A DNA stretch of 64,000 nt, taken from positions 1-64,000 of the forward strand of contig JAUSOD010000070.1 in NCBI GenBank assembly GCA_030656215.1, given 5' to 3'. Below are positions 21,368 through 30,760 of this stretch, in pieces. Position 1 is the stretch's first letter. Every line of letters starts with the position of its first letter. A program made the position numbers and the translations under genes. The notes beneath the pieces were generated by a model. That model was not told where the DNA came from. It saw only the letters and a list, made by a program, of their open reading frames with translations, and did no database searches. The stretch is from Azoarcus sp. (GTDB lineage Bacteria; Pseudomonadota; Gammaproteobacteria; Burkholderiales; Rhodocyclaceae).

Positions 21368-23980
21368 ATGACGGTAAGACTCTCGCTGCGCCACATCCTG
21401 TTTGTCACTTTGTTTATGTTCGGCGTGATCGTCGCGGCTGGACAGTTCACCTTCATCGTTCGTACTTATGCGAGTGAGGCGCACGCCCAACTCGAGGCGA
21501 TTGTGCGCCATGCCGGCGGTACGCTGGCCGCAAACCTGGAGGCCGCACTGCGTGAAAACGATGAGCTGTATGTCGCGCATCTGCTCGCGCAACAGATCAC
21601 GCTGCCGCATCTGGTCCATGCAACGCTGGTGGGCGGCGACGAGCGCCTGATCGGAAGCACGCTTGCCGGCGTGGTGGGTGGCGCCTTCGCAGCGGGCGTG
21701 GTGCCCGAGCCACCGGCTACCCTGGTTCAGCTCGCCCGCCGGACGCTGGGTGCGCAACTCATGGACGACCCCGGGCAGGACCGCATGTGGGGCGTGTTTC
21801 CGGTCCGGCTGCCAGCGACGGCAGGCGAGGTCCGGGCGCGCGAGGTCGGCTACGTAGTGCTGCTGATCGACACCGCGCCGCAACGACGTGCGGCCTTCCA
21901 TCAGGCACTCGGCCAGAGTCTGGTGGTCTTGTTGCCCATCCTGCTGCTCTCCTTCGGCATCGGATTCATGGTCAAGCGTGTGCTGACTGACCGGATCGAG
22001 CAGTTGCTTTGCTACATACGCTCGCAGGCCCAGGGTGTGCCCTTGCCCAAGCCCCTATCGGGCGGGGACGAACTCGGACAGCTCGGTACCGAATTGTCCG
22101 CCCTGATGAAAGAGGTGCTCGACTCGCGCGACTATCACATCCGCTTGCTCGAGTGCATGCCCAACCCAATCTGGCGTGCTGGTCCGGACGGCAAGGCCAA
22201 TTACTTCAATCGTGCGTGGCTCGCGTTCACCGGGCGACGCATCGATCAGGAACTTGGCGACGGTTGGGCCGAGGGGGTTCATCCGGACGACCGTTCGGCC
22301 TGTCTGGAGATCTATCGGGGTGCGTTGGCCAGGCAGGCGCCGTTTGCGATGGAGTACCGCTTGCGTTTCTGCGATGGCTCCTACCACTGGCTGGCGGACC
22401 ATGGCGAACCCCTGTTCGATACCGATGGCGGCTTTGCTGGATACGTCGGCAGTTGTTTTGACATCCAGCAGGACAAGGACGCGGCCGCAGCGATGGCATC
22501 CAGCGAGGCGCGGTTCCGCGGACTGGTCGAGCGCACGCTGGTGGGGGTCTATCTGATCCAGAATGGAAAAATGCTGTACACCAATCCGCGTTTTGCAGAG
22601 TGGTTCGGCTATACACCGGAGACGATAGTCGGTGTGGGCGTGGAGCAGCTGGTCCATCCCGATGACCGCCAACTGGTAAGCGAAAAGTTGCGTTTGCGCG
22701 AGACTGGCAGCGTCGAGTACGTGCAGTACGCTTTTCGCGCCACCCGCCGTGATGGCTCGGTGTTTCCGGTCGAAGTGTACGGCACCCGGATCGACTACGA
22801 AGGCGGGCAGGCCGTGATCGGCACGCTGCTCGACCTGACCGAACGCGAGCGCGCCCAGGCGGCGCTCAAGGCTGCAGCCGAGGTGGTGGAGGCCAGCCCG
22901 ACCGTGCTCTTCCGCTGGCGGCTGGAGCCCGGATGGCCAGTGTCCTACGTGTCCGAGAATGTTCACCGCTGGGGGTACACCGCGGCACAGTTGCTCGACC
23001 CGGATTTCCGGTTTGCCGAACTGGTCCATCCGGACGACGCTACCCGGTTGAGCCAGGACGTGGTCGACTACCTTGACGCCGGAGTGAGCGAGTATTCGCA
23101 GGAGTACCGCATCCGGACCGCAAGTGGTGCCTATATCTGGATTGAGGATCTCACCAATGTGCTCCGTGGTACGGACGGCGTGCCGCTGTACGTCGAGGGT
23201 CTGGTGACCGACATCACCGAGCGCAAGGAGGCCGAGCTCGGCCTTCACCAGCTCAATGCGGAGCTCGAGGCCCGCGTGGCGCACCGAACGGCCCAGCTCG
23301 CCGTGCTCAACAAGGAGCTCGAGACCTTTGCCTATTCGGTTTCGCACGATCTCAAGGCACCGCTGCGTGGCATCGACGGCTACAGTCACCTGCTGCTCGA
23401 GGACTATTCCGATCGCCTCGACGACGAGGGCAGGATCTTCGTTCGCAACATCCGCGCCGGGGTCAAGCAGATGGCTCGTCTGATCGACGACCTCCTGGCC
23501 TATTCGCGCATGGAACGGCGCAGTCTGCAGCGTATGGACGTCAACCTTGGTGATGTGGTGCGTGGCATACTCGCTGAGCGCGTCGCGGAGCTTGAAAAAG
23601 GCCCGGCCACGATCGATGTGGATGTCCCCGACATGCTGGTCAAGGCAGACCCTGAAGGGCTCGCGCAGGTATTACGCAATCTGGTGGACAACGCGCTCAA
23701 GTACGCCGGCAACGCAAACCCGCCGCACATCCTCATCCGTGCCTGGGAGCAAGAGGACATCTGTCGGTTGTTTGTTCAGGATAACGGGATCGGGTTCGAC
23801 ATGAAGTTTCATGACCGCATCTTCGAGATTTTTCAGCGGCTGCAGCGGGCCGAAGATTACGCCGGTACCGGTGTGGGACTGGCCATCGTGCGCAGGGCGA
23901 TGCTACGCATGGGCGGTCGGGTGTGGGCCGAGAGCGCAGTGGGCGAGGGGGCAAGCTTCCATCTGGAGTTTCCGCGATGA
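21368..23980 (+). CDS. Membrane sensor histidine kinase, multiple PAS domains
   Basis: N-terminal TM/extracytoplasmic region, several PAS-like repeats (GWAEGVHPDDR, GVEQLVHPDDR, FAELVHPDD), H-box YSVSHDLKAPLRGIDGYS, N-box NLVDNALKYAG. Confidence 0.92.
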   Translation: MTVRLSLRHILFVTLFMFGVIVAAGQFTFIVRTYASEAHAQLEAIVRHAGGTLAANLEAALRENDELYVAHLLAQQITLPHLVHATLVGGDERLIGSTLAGVVGGAFAAGVVPEPPATLVQLARRTLGAQLMDDPGQDRMWGVFPVRLPATAGEVRAREVGYVVLLIDTAPQRRAAFHQALGQSLVVLLPILLLSFGIGFMVKRVLTDRIEQLLCYIRSQAQGVPLPKPLSGGDELGQLGTELSALMKEVLDSRDYHIRLLECMPNPIWRAGPDGKANYFNRAWLAFTGRRIDQELGDGWAEGVHPDDRSACLEIYRGALARQAPFAMEYRLRFCDGSYHWLADHGEPLFDTDGGFAGYVGSCFDIQQDKDAAAAMASSEARFRGLVERTLVGVYLIQNGKMLYTNPRFAEWFGYTPETIVGVGVEQLVHPDDRQLVSEKLRLRETGSVEYVQYAFRATRRDGSVFPVEVYGTRIDYEGGQAVIGTLLDLTERERAQAALKAAAEVVEASPTVLFRWRLEPGWPVSYVSENVHRWGYTAAQLLDPDFRFAELVHPDDATRLSQDVVDYLDAGVSEYSQEYRIRTASGAYIWIEDLTNVLRGTDGVPLYVEGLVTDITERKEAELGLHQLNAELEARVAHRTAQLAVLNKELETFAYSVSHDLKAPLRGIDGYSHLLLEDYSDRLDDEGRIFVRNIRAGVKQMARLIDDLLAYSRMERRSLQRMDVNLGDVVRGILAERVAELEKGPATIDVDVPDMLVKADPEGLAQVLRNLVDNALKYAGNANPPHILIRAWEQEDICRLFVQDNGIGFDMKFHDRIFEIFQRLQRAEDYAGTGVGLAIVRRAMLRMGGRVWAESAVGEGASFHLEFPR

Positions 23981-24426
23981 GTGATTTGCTCCCCGATCTG
24001 CTACCCAATGCGCGCCCCATCCTGCTCGTCGAGGACAACCCGGCCGATCTCGATCTCACCCTGCGCGCCTTCAAGCGTCGTCATCTGCTCAATCCGATAC
24101 GGGTGGCGCGTGACGGCCAGGAGGCGCTCGACTTGATGCCACAGTGGCTTGCCGGCGAGCCGCTGCCGCTGGTGGTCCTGCTCGATCTCAAATTGCCCAA
24201 GGTGCACGGTCTCGAGGTGCTGCGTCAGTTCAAGCAATCCGAAACCACCCGAAGCGTACCGGTGGTTGTGCTGACCACGTCGGATGAGGATGCGGATATC
24301 GAATCTGCCTATCAACTGGGTGCCAATTCCTACATCCTGAAGCCGGTCGATTTCGACAAGTTCACCCAGGTGGCAGCCCAGATCGAGCTTTACTGGTGTG
24401 CGCTCAACAAGCCCTCTCGCCAATAG
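23977..24426 (+). CDS. Single-domain response regulator (Rcp1-type)
   Basis: PILLVEDNPADLDLTLRAFKRRHLLNPIRVARDGQEALDLM...VLLDLKLPKVHGLEVL...LTTSDEDADIESAYQLGANSYILKPVDF; ATGA overlap with the kinase. Confidence 0.93.
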   Translation: MSDLLPDLLPNARPILLVEDNPADLDLTLRAFKRRHLLNPIRVARDGQEALDLMPQWLAGEPLPLVVLLDLKLPKVHGLEVLRQFKQSETTRSVPVVVLTTSDEDADIESAYQLGANSYILKPVDFDKFTQVAAQIELYWCALNKPSRQ

Positions 24427-24440
24427 GACGCCTGAGTGCC

Positions 24441-26974
24441 GTGTCTGTAACCGAAACCGCAGGCGTGATCCGTGCGCTTTACGTCGAAGATAATCCGGTC
24501 GATGCCGATATGCTGTGCCGCACCCTGGCCCGCAGCATGCCTGGCACCCGGGTCGATGTGGCCGCCACCTTGCGCGCAGGCCTGGCCCGCCTCGATGACG
24601 GATCCAGCTATGACCTGGTGCTGGCCGATCTATCGCTGCCCGACGGCAGCGGCTCGATTTGCTCGGTGCGATCCGCGATCGCGGCCTGTCGCTGGCTTTC
24701 GTCGTGCTTACCGGCTCGGGCGACCAGAATGCCGCCATCGCCGCACTCAAGTCCGGTGCTGATGATTATCTGGTCAAGGACGGTGACTACCTCGAGCGTC
24801 TGCCCCGTACCCTGACCTCCGCCATCGAGCGCGCCCGCGTCGAGCGGGCTCATCGCAGCCGCCCGATTCGGGTGCTGTATGCCGAACACCACCTGTTCGA
24901 CATCGATCTGACCCTGCGCCACCTGGCGAGCTCGGCCCCACATCTGCGGATCGATGTCGTGCATGGCGCAGACGCCGTCATGGCGCGCTTACAGGCACAC
25001 GAGGGTACGCCGCGTTACGACGTGCTGTTGCTCGATTATGTATTGCCGGGCATGAATGCACTCGATCTGACCAAGGCGTTGCGTCTGGATCTGGGTCTGG
25101 ACATTCCGATCGTCATCGTCACCGGCCAGGGCAGTGAAGATGCGGTGGCGCAGGCGCTGCGGCTTGGGGTGTCGGACTATCTGGTCAAGCACGATGGCTA
25201 TCTGCATGAACTGCCGGTGGTGCTCGACAGTGCCTTCCGTCAGGCCGAGCTGATGCGTGAGCGCGCGGCGCTCAAGGCGCTCACCGAGCGCTTGCGGCTC
25301 CATGCGGCAGTCATCGAAAGCACCCACGACGGCGTGTTGATCACCGATCTCGACGGGTTCATCGTATCGGTCAATCGCGCCTTTTCCGAGCTCACCGGCT
25401 ACCAGCGTGATGACGCGGTCGGGCGAAATCCGCGCTTCCTCCAGTCCGGTCGTCATGACCGCGCCTTCTATCAGTCGATGTGGGCCACGCTGCTTAAGCA
25501 TGGCTACTGGCAGGGCGAGTTGTGGAACCGGCGCAAGTGCGGCGAGCTGTATCCGGAGTGGCTCACCCTCAACGCCGTACGCGACGAGGCCGGCAAGGTC
25601 AGCAACTACGTCGGTGTATTCACCGACATCAGCAAGCTCAGGCAGACCGAAGACCGGCTCAATCACCTCTCCCATCACGACCCGCTCACCGGCCTGCCCA
25701 ACCGCCTGCTGGTGCTGGCGCGGCTCGAGCATGCGCTGGAAGTTGCGCCGCGGCGCGCGCGCAGGGTGGCGGCGATGTGCCTCGACCTCGACCGCTTCAA
25801 AACGGTCAATGAAAGCCTCGGGCACCCGGTGGGTGACGAGCTCCTGTGTGCGGTCGCCACTCGCCTGCGCGCGCGTCTGCGCGAAGAAGACACGCTCGGC
25901 CGGCTCGGCGGCGACGAGTTCATGATTCTGCTCGAACACATCGAAACTCCGGCCGATGCCGCGGTCGTGGCCAAGAGTCTGGTCGATGCGCTGGCCGAGC
26001 CGTTTCAGCTTTCCTCCGGGCATGAGGTGTTCATGCACGCGAGCATCGGCATCAGCCTGTTCCCGGACGATGGTGACGACTTCATGGCGCTGGTGCGCAA
26101 TGCCGATGCCGCCATGTACCGGGCCAAGGCGCAGGGGCGCAACACCTATGGCTTCTACACCGAGGACCTCACCCGCCACGCGAGCCAGCAGCTCGAGCTC
26201 GAGACCCGGTTGCGGCGTGGGCTGGCCAACAACGAGTTCGTGGTCTACTACCAGCCGGTGATGTCCGTCGCCGATGGTAGTCTGCTCGGTGCGGAGGCAC
26301 TGGTGCGCTGGCAGCCACCCGGCGAGACGATGGTGTCGCCTGCAGCCTTCATCCCGATGGCGGAGGAAACCGGCCTTATCGTGCCGCTCGGAGAATGGGT
26401 GCTGCGCGAGGCCTGCCGGCAAGTCTGCGCATGGCAGGCCGCCGGGCTGATCCTGCCCTCGGTCGCGGTCAATCTGTCGGCCGAGCAGGTACGGCGTCAG
26501 GACGTGGATGCGCTGCTGCGCGAGGTGCTGGCCGTTACCGGACTCGCTGCCGAGCGCCTGGAGATCGAGCTGACCGAAAGCAGCCTGATGGAGCAGGGCG
26601 ACAAGGCTGCGGCGCTGCTCGACGATCTCAAGCATCAGGGCGTTCGTATCGCGATCGACGACTTCGGCACCGGCTACTCCTCGCTCGCCTATCTCAAGCG
26701 TTTCTCGATCGACAAACTCAAGATCGATCGCAGCTTCGTCAAGGATCTGGCCGACGATCGCAACGATCTGGCCATCGCCTCCGCCATCGTGGCGATGGCC
26801 AGGGCGCTCGATATTGCGGTGCAGGCCGAAGGGGTGGAGACGGCGGACCAGCTAGAATTATTGAAGTCGATTGGCTGCGGCAGCTGGCAGGGCTACCTGC
26901 GCAGTCCGCCGGTGTCTGCCGCCGAGTTCGAAGCCCGCTTCCTCAATGCTAAGGCGAGCGTCAGCCACGTGTAG
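24441..26974 (+). pseudogene. REC-REC-PAS-GGDEF-EAL signalling protein with apparent 1-nt frameshift near 24653
   Basis: Frame from GTG 24441 (VSVTETAGVIRALYVEDNPVDADML...LADLSLPDGSG) continues one frame over as LLGAIRDRGLSLAFVVLTGSGDQNAAIAALKSGADDYLVKDGDYLERLP. GGDEF, upstream RxxD and EAL motifs intact. Confidence 0.8.
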
Positions 26975-28106
26975 CCAATGCCCGGCTCATGCGCGCAAGG
27001 GCTTCGTCCAGCGTGCTGCGCGGGCAGCCGAAATTCAATCGCACGAAACCCGCAAGTCCGAAACCCTTGCCATCAGAGAGGCCCACGCCCGCTGCCTCGA
27101 AAAACGCGGCCGGGTCGTCCAGGGCCGCTTCGCGGCAGTCGATCCAGGCCAGATAGGTGGCCTCCGGCGAGGTGGTGCGCAGGCCCGGCATGGCCGCGAT
27201 GGCCTCCAGTACCCGCGTCCGGTTGCCGCGCAGATAGTCGAGCAGCGCTTCGCGCCACGGACCGCCGTCGCGATAGGCGGCCTCGGCCGCGACCATGCCG
27301 AGCACGTTCACGTGGGGAACGATGCCCCGCATCGCGCGGCGAAAACGGCTGCGCAACGCCGGGTCCGGAATGATCGCGAAGGCGCAGTAGAGCGATGGAA
27401 TGTTCCAGGTCTTGGACGGCGCCATCAGCGTGATCGTGCGCCGCGCAGTGCGTTCGTCGAGTGCCGCGATCGGTATGTGCGGGCGATCGGCGTCGAGCAC
27501 CAGGCCGCAGTGGATCTCGTCGCTGCAGATCACCAGATCGCGCTCTTCGGCCAGTGCAGCGATCCAGCTCAGCTCCTCGCGGTCGAACGCGCGTCCCACC
27601 GGGTTGTGCGGATTGCACAGCATGAACAGCCGGGTGCGCTCGTCGATCGCCGCGGCGGTGGCTTCCCTGTTCCAGTGCCAGCGTCCGGCCCTTTCTTCCA
27701 GCGCACAGCTCACCAGACGGCGCTCGTTGTTGTCGGGCGCGAACAGAAATGGCGGGTAGATCGGCGTGGCGGTGAACACGCCGTCGCCCGGGCCTCCCAC
27801 CGCACGGCAGGCGAGGTTCAAACCGGTCACCACGCCCGGCAGCCACACCAGCCAGTCGGACTCCACGCGCCAGCCGTGGTCACGTTCAATGCCGTCGGTC
27901 ACCGCCGAGATCAGCGACGGCCACGCGTCGGTGTAGCCAAACACGCCATGGTCGATTCTGTTGCGCAGGGCCTCGAGTACCGGCGACGGGGCGGTGAAAT
28001 CCATGTCGGCCACCCACAGCGGCAAAATGTCACGGTCGGCGTAACGCCCCCACTTCTCGCCGGGAACATCCCTGCGATCGGGCTGTCGGTCAAAGTTCAG
28101 GTCCAT
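26961..28106 (-). CDS. MalY/PatB-type PLP-dependent aminotransferase / C-S lyase
   Basis: MDLNFDRQPDRRDVPGEKWGRYADRDILPLWVADMDFTAPSPVLEALRNRIDHGVFGYTD...LMAPSKTWNIPSL. Confidence 0.9.
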   Translation of the reverse strand: MDLNFDRQPDRRDVPGEKWGRYADRDILPLWVADMDFTAPSPVLEALRNRIDHGVFGYTDAWPSLISAVTDGIERDHGWRVESDWLVWLPGVVTGLNLACRAVGGPGDGVFTATPIYPPFLFAPDNNERRLVSCALEERAGRWHWNREATAAAIDERTRLFMLCNPHNPVGRAFDREELSWIAALAEERDLVICSDEIHCGLVLDADRPHIPIAALDERTARRTITLMAPSKTWNIPSLYCAFAIIPDPALRSRFRRAMRGIVPHVNVLGMVAAEAAYRDGGPWREALLDYLRGNRTRVLEAIAAMPGLRTTSPEATYLAWIDCREAALDDPAAFFEAAGVGLSDGKGFGLAGFVRLNFGCPRSTLDEALARMSRALATRG

Positions 28107-28223
28107 GCTTGTTGCCCTGCGTTGTGGGGAACGTGAGTGTAACGTGCGTTTAGACACGCCTCACCTACGGGTCGGTATGGATACAATTGCGCAAAATCAT
28201 CAAGAACAGGTGGGAGACTTACT

Positions 28224-29192
28224 GTGCAAAACATCATTGCGCATCCGGATGGCATTTACACGGTCGACTCGGGGTATGGCGATCGGCCACAGGTGGCGGC
28301 GATTCACCTGATCGTCGACCAGGGCCGGGTCGCGGTCATCGACACCGCATCCAATGCGGCGATTCCGCGCATCCTCGGTGGGCTGGCCAGTCTCGGGATC
28401 GAGCCCGAGGCGGTCGACTGGGTGGTGCTGACCCATATCCATCTCGATCATGCCGGCGGGGCGGGCAGCCTGATGTGCGCCTTGCCCAATGCGCGCCTGG
28501 TGGTGCATCCGCGTGGCGTGCGTCACATGATCGATCCGTCCAGGTTGTGGGACGGTGCCGCGGCGGTGTACGGCGCCGAACGCACCTTCCACTTGTATGG
28601 CCGCCTCGTGCCAGTGCCCGAGGCGCGCATCGTGGCCGCGAAGGAAGGCCTGGAGCTGCCGCTCGGCGGGCGCCATCTGCGCATCCTCGATACGCCTGGC
28701 CATGCGCTTCATCATGTGGCGATCTGGGATAGTGCCGCCCGGGTGTTCTTCACCGGCGACATATTCGGGGTGTCGTATCGCGAGTTCGACGTGGACGGGC
28801 GTGCCTTCGTCTTCCCGACCACCACGCCGAGTCAGTTCGATCCGGGTGCGATGCATCGCTCGATCGATCGTCTGGTCGAGTACGAACCACAGGCGATGTA
28901 TCTCACGCATTACAGCCGGGTGACCCAGGTGGAACGGCTGGCGGCCGATCTGCATCGCCTGGTCGACACCCAGGTCGCCGTGGCGCAAGCCGCCCGCGGC
29001 GACGGGGTGGCGAGGCATGTAGAGATTCTTGCCGGGCTCGAGCAGATCGTACGCGAGGAAACCGCGCGCCAGGGTTGGGCCCTGTCCGAGGAGGAGTCGC
29101 TCGACATGCTGCGCCTGGATCTGGAACTCAATGCTCAGGGGCTGGGGGTATGGCTCGACCGCCTGCGCGTCGAGGCGCCGGAAACGGTCTGA
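28224..29192 (+). CDS. MBL-fold metallo-hydrolase
   Basis: VVLTHIHLDHAGGAGSL (HxHxDH), ILDTPGHALHHVAIWDS, GDIFG metal-ligand motifs. Confidence 0.92.
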   Translation: MQNIIAHPDGIYTVDSGYGDRPQVAAIHLIVDQGRVAVIDTASNAAIPRILGGLASLGIEPEAVDWVVLTHIHLDHAGGAGSLMCALPNARLVVHPRGVRHMIDPSRLWDGAAAVYGAERTFHLYGRLVPVPEARIVAAKEGLELPLGGRHLRILDTPGHALHHVAIWDSAARVFFTGDIFGVSYREFDVDGRAFVFPTTTPSQFDPGAMHRSIDRLVEYEPQAMYLTHYSRVTQVERLAADLHRLVDTQVAVAQAARGDGVARHVEILAGLEQIVREETARQGWALSEEESLDMLRLDLELNAQGLGVWLDRLRVEAPETV

Positions 29193-29237
29193 GTGGTGCA
29201 GGCTGTCCGGCAGTCCTCAACCGCCATCGGCACCTGC

Positions 29238-29320
29238 GGTCGGCTGAAGCCGACCCTACAGAAACCGTCACTCTGTCGACGGCGATCGGGCAGGCGCCGT
29301 AGGGCGGACTTCAGTCCGCC
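29238..29320. repeat. Inverted pair of short REP-like palindromic elements
   Basis: GGTCGGCTGAAGCCGACCCTACAG (29238-29261) and GTAGGGCGGACTTCAGTCCGCC (29299-29320), opposite orientations sharing GTAGGG + CTTCAG-centred palindrome. Confidence 0.6.
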
Positions 29321-29470
29321 GCAGGAGGTGAATCTGGCAGCAGCGCCAGAATAGTCCCTTGCTGTCGGCTCAGTGCCCCTGCGGGAACTCGTCCCGCGGG
29401 CCGCATTCACGCACGGCCGCCGACGCTGCGGTAACATCTGTGGGCTTATCGCCTTGAGGTCATTCAGGAC

Positions 29471-30274
29471 ATGTCGTCTGCAGCACTCACCCAGTCGCCC
29501 GCCGAGCTTCCGGAAGTCGACCACGAACGTCGTTTCGGCGGGATCGGTCGGCTCTATGGCGAGCAGGCGCTCGCCCGGCTGAGCGCTTCCCGTGCCTGCG
29601 TGGTGGGCATCGGCGGGGTCGGCTCGTGGGCGGCAGAAGCGCTGGCCCGCAGCGGGGTCGGGAGCCTGACCCTGATCGATCTCGATCATGTCGCAGAATC
29701 CAATATCAACCGCCAGGCGCACGCGCTCGATAGCACGCTCGGGCAGGCCAAGGTGCAGGCCATGGCCGAGCGGATCCGGGGCATCAACCCGCTGTGTCGG
29801 GTGACGATGGTGGAGGATTTCCTTACCCCAGAGAACGCCGCCGACTTGCTGGCGGGATTCGATGTGGTGATCGATGCGGTGGACAATGTCCGCGCCAAGG
29901 TCGCAACCGCTGTGCATTGCCGGACACAAGGCATCGCGCTGGTGATCGCCGGCGGCGCGGGGGGCAAGACCGATCCGACCTGCATCCGGGTGGATGACCT
30001 GTCGCGCACCGAGCAGGATCCACTGCTGGCCAAGGTGCGCTCGCAACTGCGCAAGGATCACGGGTTTCCACGTGACCCGCGACGAAAGTTCGCCGTCGAG
30101 GCGGTTTACTCCTGCGAGCCGCTGCGTTTTCCGGTCGCCGCTTGTGAAACAGGCCAGGCCCCGCAAGGATTGGCCTGTGCCGGTTATGGTTCAAGCATGG
30201 CGATGACGGCCAGTGTCGGCCTTTTTGTGGCGGCACGGGCGCTCGAGCATCTGCTGCGCGCGCCGATGAAGTAA
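29471..30274 (+). CDS. tcdA: tRNA threonylcarbamoyladenosine dehydratase (TcdA/CsdL-like)
   Basis: RFGGIGRLYGEQALARLSASRACVVGIGGVGSWAAEALARSGVGSLTLIDLDHVAESNINRQ. Confidence 0.93.
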   Translation: MSSAALTQSPAELPEVDHERRFGGIGRLYGEQALARLSASRACVVGIGGVGSWAAEALARSGVGSLTLIDLDHVAESNINRQAHALDSTLGQAKVQAMAERIRGINPLCRVTMVEDFLTPENAADLLAGFDVVIDAVDNVRAKVATAVHCRTQGIALVIAGGAGGKTDPTCIRVDDLSRTEQDPLLAKVRSQLRKDHGFPRDPRRKFAVEAVYSCEPLRFPVAACETGQAPQGLACAGYGSSMAMTASVGLFVAARALEHLLRAPMK

Positions 30275-30297
30275 CGATGAATCAGACAGGAACTACA

Positions 30298-30696
30298 ATG
30301 AATTCGACAATTTTGCCCGCCCGCGAGGCGGTGGTGCTGTTCGGGCACGGCGCACGGGATCCGGAGTGGGCGGGGCCGATGCAGCGCGTCCGCGAGCGCA
30401 TGCTGGCCGATGCGCCGGGCCTGGCGGTCGAGCTGGCCTTTCTCGAGTTCATGAGTCCGACGCTCGAGCAGGCGGTCGATACGCTGGTCGGGCAGGGCGC
30501 GACGCGTATTGGCGTGGTGCCGGTTTTCCTTGCCCAGGGCGGGCATCTGAAGCGTGACGTGCCGGTATTGCTCGAGGCCGCACGGCAGCGTCATCCGGCG
30601 TGCCAAATCAGCCTGGTGTTGGCCGCCGGCGAGGCGCCGGGCGTGGTGGCGGCGATCGCCGATTACGCGCGCTCCGCGGTGCCATCCGCGGCATGA
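30298..30696 (+). CDS. CbiX/SirB-like sirohydrochlorin chelatase family protein
   Basis: AVVLFGHGARDPEWAGPMQRVRERM...FLEFMSPTLEQAVDTLVGQGATRIGVVPVFLAQGGHLKRDVP. Confidence 0.88.
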   Translation: MNSTILPAREAVVLFGHGARDPEWAGPMQRVRERMLADAPGLAVELAFLEFMSPTLEQAVDTLVGQGATRIGVVPVFLAQGGHLKRDVPVLLEAARQRHPACQISLVLAAGEAPGVVAAIADYARSAVPSAA

Positions 30697-30725
30697 GCTG
30701 AGTCCGCAAGTCCAGGCCGCAGCGC

Positions 30726-30760
30726 TTGACGCGCATATTCATTAGAATATACTTATATTC
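30726..30760 (+). promoter_or_regulatory. Promoter/operator of the RND efflux operon
   Basis: TTGACG (30726-30731), 16 nt, TATACT (30748-30753); dyad ATATTC-atta-GAATAT (30735-30750); ATG at 30761. Confidence 0.55.

Noticed and set aside
24645-24662. Programmed -1 ribosomal frameshift in the REC-REC-GGDEF-EAL gene
   Set aside because: The junction (agcggctcgattt) has no X-XXY-YYZ slippery heptamer and I saw no clear downstream stimulatory hairpin; an indel is simpler
24989-26635. 548-aa minus-strand ORF opposite the GGDEF-EAL gene
   Set aside because: The plus strand encodes intact GGDEF and EAL domains; the antisense frame has no recognisable domain
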